NCBI GenBank assembly: GCA_009937425.1
Contig: JAACFO010000003.1
Coordinates: 1 to 64,000 of the forward strand
Length of the DNA: 64,000 bases
DNA from: Gammaproteobacteria bacterium
GTDB lineage: Bacteria; Pseudomonadota; Gammaproteobacteria; HK1
Direction: 5' to 3'
Position numbers and translations under genes: made by a program
The notes under the pieces: model-generated
What the model was told of the DNA's origin: nothing
The model's input: the letters and a program-made list of their open reading frames with translations, nothing else
Database searches by the model: none
In this document: one piece after another, positions 44,591-53,039 of the stretch
Layout: each line of letters opens with the position of its first letter
Numbering within the stretch: the first letter of the stretch is position 1

Positions 44591-44845
44591 ATGGCAGAGT
44601 CAGTTCCAATGCCGATGTGCCCAATGGCTGAAACATGCAAGGGAATGATGAAAAAGCCGCTAGGTGGTTTCGCGCTGATAATCCCTGGGATTATTCTCGT
44701 TATCTTGGGTATAGCGGTTCTCATCGAGCCACGGATCCTTTTATGGCTCGTTGCGGTCGCTCTCATTGTGATGGGTATTGCCATGCTGGTGCTCTCCAAT
44801 TTTATGCGAAAGGTTGGTGAGCGGTTTCAGGGCATGCACGGGTAA
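44591..44845 (+). CDS. Small membrane protein with a Met/Cys-rich N-terminus
   Basis: An 84-residue protein whose first 22 residues are rich in Met and Cys (MPMCPMAETCKGMMKK), followed by two membrane helices (about residues 26-44 and 49-69) and a basic end. The ATG at 44591 is preceded by GGAGGAAACG; the frame from the GTG at 44561 lacks this. The Met/Cys cluster suggests copper or another soft metal, which is inference. 46 bases after the AhpD-like gene. Confidence 0.7.
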   Translation: MAESVPMPMCPMAETCKGMMKKPLGGFALIIPGIILVILGIAVLIEPRILLWLVAVALIVMGIAMLVLSNFMRKVGERFQGMHG

Positions 44846-45181
44846 GTTTGGTAGCAAAAAACAAACCCTGCCCGGGGTGAATGGCTGCCCTTGCGCCGAA
44901 GCAGACGTTCGACCAAGAGATCGCCACTGACCGGTGCGAATAACCACGCCGATCCGACGGCGACTTTGCGCGTGTGGCGAGCGGCGCTACAGGGCATTCA
45001 GCGACAAGCGCTCGATGCGGGGACAAATGCAGAGTTCCCGGAGTTCATGTCCGACCTGTTCAGGCGAACAAGACGTGGCGGCGTTGGTAAAGGTATTGCG
45101 GGCTGGTTGACCGGAGTTACCCGCCACCCTTCAGTCACTTCGTGAAGAGGAACGGCTGGGGGGCACGGATTAAGAGTTGCA
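44846..45181. other. Gene-free stretch upstream of hutF
   Basis: About 335 bases. The 84-codon frame at 44891-45145 is Arg-rich, lacks a ribosome site and resembles no family. No terminator with a T-run was seen; the second half presumably contains the hutF promoter. Confidence 0.4.
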
Positions 45182-46630
45182 ATGACACGCCGGGACACGA
45201 TATATCGACAAGTCCCAGGCAACCATCGGCGCATCGACGCACCCTCAAAATCAGTGAAACTGCATGCAGCAACCGCGCTAATGCGCGACGGATGGGCCGA
45301 TGACGTGCTCCTGGAAGTCGACGGGATCGGCTTCATCAGTGCCGTCACAGCGGGGATAAGCGACCCACCGGAAGATGCCGAACGCCTGTCGGGACCAGCG
45401 ATCCCGGGCATGCCCAATGTGCATTCCCACGCCTTCCAACGTGCCATGGCCGGACTTACCGAGGCCCGGGGCCCCAGCGAGGACAGCTTCTGGACCTGGC
45501 GCCAGCGTATGTACGCCTTCGTGGAACGCATCGATCCCGAGCAGACCCAGAACATCGCCGCACAGTTGTACGTGGAAATGCTACAGGCCGGCTATACCAC
45601 AGTGGGCGAGTTCCACTACCTGCACCATCAAGCCGACGGCAATCCCTACGACACGGTCACCGAGATGTCCGATCGCATCATCGCGGCGGCGCGGCAAGCC
45701 GGTATCGCCATCACCCACTTGCCGGTGCTGTACGCTTGCAGCGGATTCGGCGGCGTAGCGCCGGAAATCGGCCAACGCCGATTCTTGAACGACAGCGACA
45801 GCTTTGCGGGACTGGTGGAGGATTTGGTCAACAAATACCGCGGCGATCCGCTGGTGCGCATCGGTATCGCACCCCACTCCCTGCGGGCCGTGACCCGCGA
45901 GCAATTGCTGCATGCCACGGACGCGATCAGCCGGCACGACTTTGCAGCGCCGATTCATCTTCATATCGCCGAACAAACCCGCGAAGTGGAGGAATGCATC
46001 GCGTGGAGCGGGCAACGGCCGGTGGAATGGCTGCTCAACAGCATCGACGTGGATCAGCGTTGGTGCTTGATACACGCCACCTACGCCAACGGCGCGGAAC
46101 GCGAGCGCCTGGCGGCCGGAGACGCAGTTGTCGGGATTTGTCCCACCACCGAGGCGAATCTCGGCGACGGTATTTTCCCGGCTACCGAGTATCTCGCCGG
46201 CGGCGGGCACATTGGCATCGGCTCGGACAGCAACGTCTCGGTGAGCGCCATCGAGGAACTACGCCTCCTGGAATACGGTCAACGCCTGAGTCATCGACGC
46301 CGCGCCCTGCTCGCCAACGCCGATTCGCCCTCCGTCGGCAGATACCTTTATGATGCCGCCATCGACGGCGGCGCCCGCGCCCTGGCCCAACCAATCGGTG
46401 GATTGGAAGTGGGCCGTCGCGCCGACGTAGTGGTGCTCGATGGTGAAACACCGGCGCTCGTCCATAAGACTGGCGATGCAATTCTCGACAGCCTCGTGTT
46501 CGCCGCAAATCACCGATCGATCAAGGATGTGATGGTGGCCGGGCGCTGGCACGTTCGCGATGGCCGTCACCAACAACAAGAGGCCATATTCGAACGCTTC
46601 AAGACTACGCTGGCATCACTGCTGGCATAA
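45182..46630 (+). CDS. hutF: Formimidoylglutamate deiminase
   Basis: A 482-residue amidohydrolase that deiminates N-formimino-L-glutamate to N-formylglutamate, feeding HutG. Zinc-binding NVHSHAFQRAMAG, LHIAEQTREVEE, CLIHATYA and GIGSDSNVSVSAIEELR motifs are complete. It is some 25 residues longer at the N-terminus than most; an internal start near MRDGW would be too short. First gene of a plus-strand run hutF - SDR - cysQ - quinone reductase. Confidence 0.95.
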   Translation: MTRRDTIYRQVPGNHRRIDAPSKSVKLHAATALMRDGWADDVLLEVDGIGFISAVTAGISDPPEDAERLSGPAIPGMPNVHSHAFQRAMAGLTEARGPSEDSFWTWRQRMYAFVERIDPEQTQNIAAQLYVEMLQAGYTTVGEFHYLHHQADGNPYDTVTEMSDRIIAAARQAGIAITHLPVLYACSGFGGVAPEIGQRRFLNDSDSFAGLVEDLVNKYRGDPLVRIGIAPHSLRAVTREQLLHATDAISRHDFAAPIHLHIAEQTREVEECIAWSGQRPVEWLLNSIDVDQRWCLIHATYANGAERERLAAGDAVVGICPTTEANLGDGIFPATEYLAGGGHIGIGSDSNVSVSAIEELRLLEYGQRLSHRRRALLANADSPSVGRYLYDAAIDGGARALAQPIGGLEVGRRADVVVLDGETPALVHKTGDAILDSLVFAANHRSIKDVMVAGRWHVRDGRHQQQEAIFERFKTTLASLLA

Positions 46631-46658
46631 TCCACAAATTGAGGAACGCGACCACAAT

Positions 46659-47405
46659 ATGTCCGAAGTAATGATCGTCACCGGCGGTAGCCGGGGTATA
46701 GGAGCGGCAACCGCACGCCTGGCGGGAGAGCGCGGCTACGCCGTCTGTGTCAATTACCGTAGCGATACGAGCGCCGCGGCCGCAGTGGTGGCCGACATCG
46801 AGAAGGCCGGCGGGCGCGCTCTTGCGGTCGCCGGGGACATGTCGTCGGAGCAAGACGTTGTTAATTTATTCGAGACCAGCGACGCACAGCTCGGCCCGTT
46901 GACGGTGCTGGTCAACAATGCCGGTATCGTCGACGTCCAGTCGCGGGTGGAAGACTACACATTGGAACGCCTGCAACGGATGTTCGCCGTCAACATCACC
47001 GGCGCCTTTTTGTGCGTGCGCGAAGCCGTGCGCCGCATGTCGACCAAAAGGGGCGGTGCCGGCGGCGCCATCGTCAATGTTTCCTCCGTGGCCGCGCGCC
47101 TCGGCGGACCCAACGAGTACGTGGATTATGCTGCCAGCAAGGGCGCTATGGATTCCATGACCATCGGCTTGTCAAAGGAAGTGGCGGCGGAAGGCATCCG
47201 CGTCAACGCGGTGCGGCCGGGACTCATTTATACGGACATACACGCGAGCGGCGGCGAGCCCGGGCGCGTCGACCGGCTGAAGGACGGCGTGCCAATGCAA
47301 CGGGGCGGCTCGGCGCAAGAGGTGGCGCGCGTCATCTTGTGGTTGGCGTCCGACGAGGCCTCGTACACCACCGGTTCGCTGGTGGAATGCAGCGGCGGGA
47401 GGTGA
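46659..47405 (+). CDS. Short-chain dehydrogenase/reductase
   Basis: A 248-residue NAD(P)-dependent oxidoreductase with the TGGSRGIGAAT cofactor loop, LVNNAGI, catalytic Ser in VNVSSVA and Y-x-x-x-K in YAASKGAM. CVNYRSD, with Arg after the second strand, suggests NADPH preference. Start at 46659, with GAGGAACG upstream, 28 bases after hutF. FabG-like; substrate unknown. Confidence 0.92.
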   Translation: MSEVMIVTGGSRGIGAATARLAGERGYAVCVNYRSDTSAAAAVVADIEKAGGRALAVAGDMSSEQDVVNLFETSDAQLGPLTVLVNNAGIVDVQSRVEDYTLERLQRMFAVNITGAFLCVREAVRRMSTKRGGAGGAIVNVSSVAARLGGPNEYVDYAASKGAMDSMTIGLSKEVAAEGIRVNAVRPGLIYTDIHASGGEPGRVDRLKDGVPMQRGGSAQEVARVILWLASDEASYTTGSLVECSGGR

Positions 47406-47410
47406 GCGCG

Positions 47411-48178
47411 ATGAGCATCGACAACCACGCCCTGGCGGAGGCCTTCTGCTCCATTGCAGAGCGCGCCGGCAACGAAATCCTGCGCGTCTACCATGGCGAA
47501 TTCGAGGTGCGCAATAAGTTCGACGCCTCCCCCGTCACCGATGCCGACGAGCGCGCCGAGCGGCTAATCCTCGAGAGTCTTTCCGAGCTGGCTCCCGATA
47601 TACCGGTGGTGGCGGAAGAAGCCTTCGCGGCTGGACACGTTCCCGACATCAGCGCCGGGCGCTTTCTACTTGTAGACCCACTGGACGGCACCAAGGAATT
47701 CGTCAGCCGCAACGGCGAATTCACTGTCAACATCGCCCTGATCGAGAACGGCCATCCGGTGCTCGGCGTCGTGCATCTGCCGGTGCTCGCGGAAACCTAC
47801 TGGACGAGTGGCGACGGCGAAGCATGGCGCATTCGCAATGGTGAGCGCGCGCGCATTCACTGCCGCGCACCAGGGGCTGAGCTGGTCGCTGTCGCCAGCC
47901 GATCCCACAGCAATCCGGAAACCGATGAATACCTCTCGCGCTTTCCTATCAAGGAACGCATTTCCGCCGGATCGTCACTCAAGTTCTGTCGCATCGCCGA
48001 AGGCGTTGCGGACATCTACCCGCGCATAGGGCGTACCATGGAGTGGGACATCGCCGCCGGGCATGCGGTGCTCGCCGCCGCCGGCGGGCGCGTGATGACC
48101 TTGGACGAGGTTCCGCTGGGCTACGGCAAACCGGGCTTCGATAATCCGCCCATCGTGGCACGTGGCCTGAAACAGTGA
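47411..48178 (+). CDS. cysQ: 3'(2'),5'-bisphosphate nucleotidase (CysQ-like, inositol-phosphatase family)
   Basis: A 255-residue metal-dependent phosphatase. The binding motifs are VVAEEAFAAG, VDPLDGTKEFV with the conserved FVSRNGEFTVNIALI stretch diagnostic for CysQ, and EWDIAAGHAVLAAAGG. It removes the 3' phosphate from PAP, relieving its inhibition of sulphur and RNA metabolism. Starts 5 bases after the SDR stop. Confidence 0.9.
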   Translation: MSIDNHALAEAFCSIAERAGNEILRVYHGEFEVRNKFDASPVTDADERAERLILESLSELAPDIPVVAEEAFAAGHVPDISAGRFLLVDPLDGTKEFVSRNGEFTVNIALIENGHPVLGVVHLPVLAETYWTSGDGEAWRIRNGERARIHCRAPGAELVAVASRSHSNPETDEYLSRFPIKERISAGSSLKFCRIAEGVADIYPRIGRTMEWDIAAGHAVLAAAGGRVMTLDEVPLGYGKPGFDNPPIVARGLKQ

Positions 48179-48194
48179 TGGTTGGACAAAGACT

Positions 48195-49205
48195 ATGAGC
48201 GAACAGATCCCATCGACAATGCGTGCCATCGAGATTACCGAACCCGGCGGGCCCGAAGTCTTGCGCATCGGTGAACGCCCTGTTCCCGAACCGGGTGAGG
48301 GGGAAGTCCTCATCAAGGTTGCAGCCGCGGGTATAAACCGGCCCGACGTCATGCAGCGCACGGGTATGTATCCGCCGCCACCCGGCGCCTCAGACATACC
48401 CGGGCTCGAGATCGCGGGTACCGTGGTAGCACTTGGCCCTGAAGCCAGTGGTGTTCAGGAGGGCGACTCCGTGTGCGCATTGGTCACCGGCGGCGGCTAT
48501 GCCGAATACTGCCCCGCGCCGGCATCACTTTGCCTGCCCGTACCCGAGGGTTTAGACAGCGCGCAGGCGGCGGCCATTCCCGAGACTTTCTTCACCGTCT
48601 GGACAAACGTCTTCGATCGCGGGCGCCTCGCAAGCGGCGAATCGTTGTTGGTGCACGGTGGTTCCAGCGGTATCGGCACCACCGCCATCCAACTCGCCAA
48701 GGCATTCGGATCGACGGTATACGTCACCGCGGGTAGCGACGAGAAGTGTCAGGCATGCACGGATCTCGGCGCGGATGCAGCCATCAACTACAAGACCGAG
48801 GATTTCGTAGAGCGCATTTCAGAGCTCACCAATGAGCGCGGAGTCGACGTCATACTCGACATGATCGGCGGCGACTACCTGCCGCGAAATCTCAAATCCC
48901 TTGCGGTGGAAGGGCGCATCGTGCAGATCGCACTGCAAGGTGGGCCGAAAGTGCAAATGAATCTCCTGCCAATCATGCTGAAACGCCTTACGCTGACGGG
49001 TTCTACCCTGCGACCGCGCACCGTCGCGCAGAAAGCGATGATCGCCCACTCCCTGCGGGAAAAAGTCTGGCCGCTTATCGAGTCGGAAAAGGTACGTCCC
49101 ATCATCCATGCGACGTTCCCGTTGGCCCAGGCCAGTGATGCCCACCGGATGATGGAGAGCAGTCAGCACATCGGCAAGATTGTATTGAGTAACGAAGAGA
49201 TATAG
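48195..49205 (+). CDS. NAD(P)H:quinone oxidoreductase, zinc-independent MDR family (PIG3-like)
   Basis: A 336-residue medium-chain reductase. It has the GINRPDVMQRTGMYPPPPGA substrate-loop pattern, GLEIAGTV, and the cofactor loop VHGGSSGIGTTAIQLAK; zinc-binding cysteines are absent. This subgroup reduces quinones or enones with NADPH. Last gene of the hutF run; convergent with hutH 11 bases away. Confidence 0.92.
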   Translation: MSEQIPSTMRAIEITEPGGPEVLRIGERPVPEPGEGEVLIKVAAAGINRPDVMQRTGMYPPPPGASDIPGLEIAGTVVALGPEASGVQEGDSVCALVTGGGYAEYCPAPASLCLPVPEGLDSAQAAAIPETFFTVWTNVFDRGRLASGESLLVHGGSSGIGTTAIQLAKAFGSTVYVTAGSDEKCQACTDLGADAAINYKTEDFVERISELTNERGVDVILDMIGGDYLPRNLKSLAVEGRIVQIALQGGPKVQMNLLPIMLKRLTLTGSTLRPRTVAQKAMIAHSLREKVWPLIESEKVRPIIHATFPLAQASDAHRMMESSQHIGKIVLSNEEI

Positions 49206-49216
49206 GCGGGGGTGTG

Positions 49217-50725
49217 CTATTGCAGCGCGTCCAGAAACCGGTCGATATCATCCAGAAACGCGTATGCGGCGTTCAAATCCGTCGCTATTTCGCGATCTTC
49301 CTGCAACACGGCGACACGCTCACGAAAGGCCTGATGCAACGCCTCGATGGATTCACTGGAGCGCAGCGGCCGTAGCAGGTCGATCCCCTGGGCTGCCGCT
49401 GTCAGTTCGATGGCGAGAATGCGATAGGTATTCACAACGATGGGTTGCAGCTTGAGCACGGCGCCCATTCCCATGGAAACATGATCCTCCTTGTCCGCCG
49501 AAGTGGGGATCGAATCCACCGATGCCGGGTGGCAAAACGTCTTGTTTTCGCTCGCCAGGGCTGCCGCCGTAACCTGGGCCATCATAAAGCCCGAGTTGAG
49601 CCCGGCGTCTCGGGTCAGAAACGGCGGCAAACCGGAAAATGCGCTGTTGGTGAGCTTCTCGATACGCCGTTCGCTGATTGCGCCAAGCTCTGAAACAGCG
49701 AGGGCGAGCACGTCGGCGGCGAGTGCCATTGGCTCGCCGTGAAAATTACCTCCGGATACGACATCACCTTGCTCGGGAAAGATGAGCGGATTATCCGTCA
49801 CCGAATTCATCTCGATAACGAGCTTCGTTTCCACATCCCCAAGCAGATCGCGTACCGCCCCATGCACTTGGGGCGCACAACGCACACTGTAGGGATCCTG
49901 CACGCGCACGTCGCCCTGACGGTGCGAGTCGCGAATGCCTGAGCCTTGCATCAGGTGCCAGATGTTAGCGGCGCTTGCCCGTTGACCCGGGTGCGGGCGC
50001 AGCGCGTGCAGGCGCGCATCGAACGCGGAATCGGTACCGCGTAACGCGTCAGTTGCCATGGCGGCGATCAGATCCGCAATACGCACCAGGCGCCGGCACG
50101 CGAGCACTGATAGCGCCAGCAGCGAAGTCATCGCCTGGGTGCCGTTGATGAGTGCCAACCCCTCCTTCGGTTCCAGGGTCAAGGGTGTTAATCCGGCGCG
50201 TTCGAGTCCCTGGCCGGCCGGCATCACTTCACCGGCAACGCGCACTTCGCCCTTGCCCAGCAGGGGTAATGCGAGATGCGCCAGCGGTGCGAGATCGCCA
50301 CTGGCGCCCACCGAGCCGCGGCTTGGAACCAACGGCAGAACGCCGCTATTGAGCAGCGTCAGCAACGATTCGATGAGCAGCGGGCGCACGCCGGAATGTC
50401 CGCGGGCCAGGGTATTGGCACGCAGCATCAACATGCCGCGCACGGCGGTGTCGGCCAACGGCTCCCCCACTCCGGCGCAATGGCTGAGGATCAACCGCTC
50501 CTGGAGCAGCGCGAGATTGCTATCTTCGATGCGCACGTTGGCCAGATCGCCGAAGCCCGTGTTGACGCCGTAGGTGGCGTCGCCACGACTCACGGTTTCT
50601 TCGACGGTACGCCGCCCGGCCTCGACCCGATTACGTGCATCGACGGCCAGGGTGCAGGCAGTACCATCGAACACAACGTCCCGAAATTGTGCGAGCGTGA
50701 GGGACTGGCCGTCGATAGATATCAA
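49217..50725 (-). CDS. hutH: Histidine ammonia-lyase
   Basis: A 502-residue enzyme that starts histidine degradation by eliminating ammonia to give urocanate. The Ala-Ser-Gly triad that forms the MIO cofactor is at 141-143 (GSVGASGDLAP); the catalytic Tyr is in TYGVNTGFG. Other family landmarks are LINGTQAM, QDPYSVRCAPQVHGA and SGGNFHGEP. Length standard. Physically separated from hutU by about 16 kb, but with all five Hut enzymes in one region. Confidence 0.97.
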   Translation of the reverse strand: MISIDGQSLTLAQFRDVVFDGTACTLAVDARNRVEAGRRTVEETVSRGDATYGVNTGFGDLANVRIEDSNLALLQERLILSHCAGVGEPLADTAVRGMLMLRANTLARGHSGVRPLLIESLLTLLNSGVLPLVPSRGSVGASGDLAPLAHLALPLLGKGEVRVAGEVMPAGQGLERAGLTPLTLEPKEGLALINGTQAMTSLLALSVLACRRLVRIADLIAAMATDALRGTDSAFDARLHALRPHPGQRASAANIWHLMQGSGIRDSHRQGDVRVQDPYSVRCAPQVHGAVRDLLGDVETKLVIEMNSVTDNPLIFPEQGDVVSGGNFHGEPMALAADVLALAVSELGAISERRIEKLTNSAFSGLPPFLTRDAGLNSGFMMAQVTAAALASENKTFCHPASVDSIPTSADKEDHVSMGMGAVLKLQPIVVNTYRILAIELTAAAQGIDLLRPLRSSESIEALHQAFRERVAVLQEDREIATDLNAAYAFLDDIDRFLDALQ

Positions 50726-51137
50726 AGGGGGGCGCTCCTACTGAGGGCGGAGTGAGAGTGCGATAGTCAGCCCGTCATTGCCCGCATAAAGCAGTGGCCC
50801 AGTTGGATGTAATCAGAATTCGGCAAAGAGAAAAACCGCAGAAAATCCGCCGTCGTCATGAATCCCTGAATGAATCGGTCGAAAAACTGCTGACTGACGG
50901 GATGCAGTCGATCAGGAAACTGGCAAATGACCTGGGCAAGCTCGGGAGTCATGTGAATGAGCCTTCAGCGCACTTGATTCATCCTAGGTCGCCGGACAGC
51001 GAATAGCAAAAGAAGGGCCGCCCGTTTACATATCCCGTGGTGCGCTGTCGTAGCCGAGAAGCCTGCCGACGCCCTGCTCCCGCGCCTTTTCGCAGACCAG
51101 ATGCCCGATGACAATATCGTCGACCGCTCGAGCGCTT
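50726..51137. other. Gene-poor stretch upstream of hutH
   Basis: About 410 bases. Two overlapping short frames exist (minus 50767-50952, plus 50794-51006), both without recognisable features. A minus-strand frame end (51026-51137) is equally unassigned. Presumably holds the hutH promoter and the 3' end of the PhnD-like transcript. Confidence 0.4.
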
Positions 51138-51938
51138 CTAGTGTATCTGCGCGTAGCCGGCGGCACGCGCTGCATTCTCCATATCATCGACGCAGCGGTA
51201 GGCGTCATAGTCGAGCACCTGAATGCCTGCGAGCATAAGTGTGTCGCGAGCGCTGGCGAGACGCGGATCCGCAAAAGCTTCACTCAGGCCGTCACGTAAG
51301 CGGCGCAGATACTCGCCGCCAACTCCGGCTCGTGTGACGTAGGGTAATCCGGGAGCACTCGGGGTAGCAGCCAGTATGCGCGTTCCTGCCAGCGCGGCCG
51401 GCCGATGTTTTTCGAGAAGCCCATGGGTCACGCAATCCACCGCGCACAGGTCGGCCTTGCCGGTAGCGACCAGCTCGAGGCTGACAGGGTGTCCGCCACT
51501 TTCGATGACCCGCGAGAAAAATGCATCGCCGCCGGCAATCGGTGCGACGGCGGCACGCAGCGTGTTGTAGCCGGATTGGGAATCGCGCCCGTTAAAGGTA
51601 CACACGGCGCCGCGCAGATCCTCCACGACCGCCGCCGGATTGTTTTCGGAAACCACGACAAAGCTGCAGTAGTCGCTACCGCTGCAGCCGTCCGCCGAGT
51701 AGACCGGCGTGGCTACCAACTCGACGACACCCGCTAAGTCATGGGTCAGCGGGTAGCCGCAAGTCTGACTGAGCAGCAACTCGGGGGAATGCCAGACATC
51801 GATGTCCGGGTCTCTGGTCAGTGTTTCCGGAACAGCTTCTATGCCGGCGTGCTGCAGTGCGGATGCGATCCCGCGCCACCAGGCGTCGGTGGCGGCGCGT
51901 ACCTCGGGAAAATCGTACATGGCCAAGCTCGCGAGCAT
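51138..51938 (-). CDS. Leaderless PhnD-like substrate-binding-domain protein
   Basis: A 266-residue protein with the phosphonate/phosphite binding-protein fold (VWHSPELLLSQTCGYPL, then LRGAVCTFNGRDSQSGYN and the late CVTHGLLEKH). It has no signal peptide, beginning directly at the first strand (MLASLAMYDFPEVR), so it should be cytosolic or use another path. It follows an XRE-type regulator gene by 15 bases on the same strand and no permease is near, which suggests a ligand-sensing or chaperone role rather than uptake. Contains seven or more cysteines. Confidence 0.8.
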   Translation of the reverse strand: MLASLAMYDFPEVRAATDAWWRGIASALQHAGIEAVPETLTRDPDIDVWHSPELLLSQTCGYPLTHDLAGVVELVATPVYSADGCSGSDYCSFVVVSENNPAAVVEDLRGAVCTFNGRDSQSGYNTLRAAVAPIAGGDAFFSRVIESGGHPVSLELVATGKADLCAVDCVTHGLLEKHRPAALAGTRILAATPSAPGLPYVTRAGVGGEYLRRLRDGLSEAFADPRLASARDTLMLAGIQVLDYDAYRCVDDMENAARAAGYAQIH

Positions 51939-51953
51939 GGTTCTCCTCCCCCC

Positions 51954-52832
51954 CTACGCCGACATCGGCTTCGCGCGATGGTCAACAGTGACCTCGCGCA
52001 AAAGTCGCTCTAGATATTCGATGACTTCCGGCGGCTGCATGACCGCGGCGCGGATGAGATTGTCGAAGTGTCCGGTGAGCACGCGAATGTGTTCCTGGGA
52101 AGTGGACACCAGATACATGTCGCCGATGTAGATCGCCGCCCGCTGAGGCCCGAAGACGGTGAGCGGCACCGAGTAGTTCTTACGAATGTCGAAAAGAAAC
52201 CAACGAAATGTCGGGTACAGCTCGTCCAGCAGTCTGATCATCGATTCGAGCTGTGCGATGCGCGTGTCGAAAGCCAGGTCCTGCCATTGACCCTCGCCGC
52301 GGACAAACTGGGCCAGTGACTGGTAGGAGCTGCACGCCTCCATGTCCGTCTCAGGCCGGCGACTGTAAGCAAGCCGCGCCTCGGCGTACTCGATACGGCC
52401 CTCGGGTTCCAGGGTGTCGTGTTGCACGTACTCGTAGCGGATGACTTCCTCGGTTTTCAGCAAATCCGGCAGGGTCGTCGGCACGTAGCGAATCTTGTAG
52501 CCGGCCGCCTCGCTGTGCCAGCCCTTCAGGCGTTCGTCGGCTGGCGACGCCGATCCCGGCTCGATGGCCACCGCCTCGTTCAACACATCTGTGCTCAGCT
52601 GGCCTTTGGCGCTGAGACCCAACAACCAGTCCACACTCACCTGGGCCACGCCGGCGATTGCGGCGATGGTCTCCGCCCGCGGCAGGCGGGTGCTGTCCGA
52701 GGCAAGAAGCTGGGACAGGGTCGAGCGATCAGCCCCGATGCGGCGGGCGAACTCGCTGCGGCTCATCCCCGAGCCCTCGATGACCTCCACAAGACGGGCG
52801 CGAAAGATTTCGACAGTTTCGTTGCGATGCAT
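51954..52832 (-). CDS. XRE-family transcriptional regulator with a large C-terminal domain
   Basis: A 292-residue DNA-binding protein. The Cro/CI-type helix-turn-helix is at about 10-68 (GMSRSEFARRIGADRSTLSQ, then VSVDWLLGLS). A C-terminal domain of about 210 residues is not recognised; it contains Trp/Tyr-rich strands (RWFLFDIRKNYSVPL, AIYIGDMYLV). The ATG at 52832 is where the HTH region begins; the frame is open to 52868. Co-directional with the PhnD-like gene. Confidence 0.86.
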   Translation of the reverse strand: MHRNETVEIFRARLVEVIEGSGMSRSEFARRIGADRSTLSQLLASDSTRLPRAETIAAIAGVAQVSVDWLLGLSAKGQLSTDVLNEAVAIEPGSASPADERLKGWHSEAAGYKIRYVPTTLPDLLKTEEVIRYEYVQHDTLEPEGRIEYAEARLAYSRRPETDMEACSSYQSLAQFVRGEGQWQDLAFDTRIAQLESMIRLLDELYPTFRWFLFDIRKNYSVPLTVFGPQRAAIYIGDMYLVSTSQEHIRVLTGHFDNLIRAAVMQPPEVIEYLERLLREVTVDHRAKPMSA

Positions 52833-52833
52833 G

Positions 52834-52927
52834 GTTGCCAAGTTAACAAATGGGTAGATTATGCGCAATAGTGGTAAATCTGTGACAACCTGCCGTGAAT
52901 TGTGCGAATTCCCTCGTTGTTGCCAAG
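52834..52927. promoter_or_regulatory. Direct repeats GTTGCCAAG in the regulator/desaturase intergenic region
   Basis: GTTGCCAAG occurs at 52834-52842, right at the start of the XRE gene, and again at 52919-52927, 85 bases away (about eight helical turns). The divergent region of 207 bases serves the regulator gene and the desaturase gene. The pair is a candidate operator for the adjacent regulator; with 9-base identity alone, chance cannot be excluded. Confidence 0.35.
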
Positions 52928-53039
52928 GGAAAGCCGGTATCTAATGTAACCAATTCGGGCGGCCCATGAGCGGACACCACGCTCCGGGGGGAGCAGGCCG
53001 TCGGTCCACTTTGATCATTGGTACCTGGAGTTCCAGTGG

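Noticed and set aside
44891-45145. 84-codon plus-strand frame before hutF
   Set aside because: No ribosome site and Arg/Thr-rich shadow-like composition.
47012-47410. N-terminal extension of the CysQ frame into the SDR gene
   Set aside because: It overlaps a complete SDR coding sequence in another frame; CysQ homology begins at the ATG at 47411.
50767-51006. Two overlapping short frames on opposite strands upstream of hutH
   Set aside because: Neither has a recognisable family; the minus-strand one has only a weak AAGG upstream. Evidence is too thin to call a gene.
51026-51137. Minus-strand frame ending IVIGHLVCEKAREQGVGRLL, looking like the C-terminus of an enzyme
   Set aside because: It may be a relic, but I could not identify a parent family, and its upstream part is antisense to or out of frame with the PhnD-like gene.
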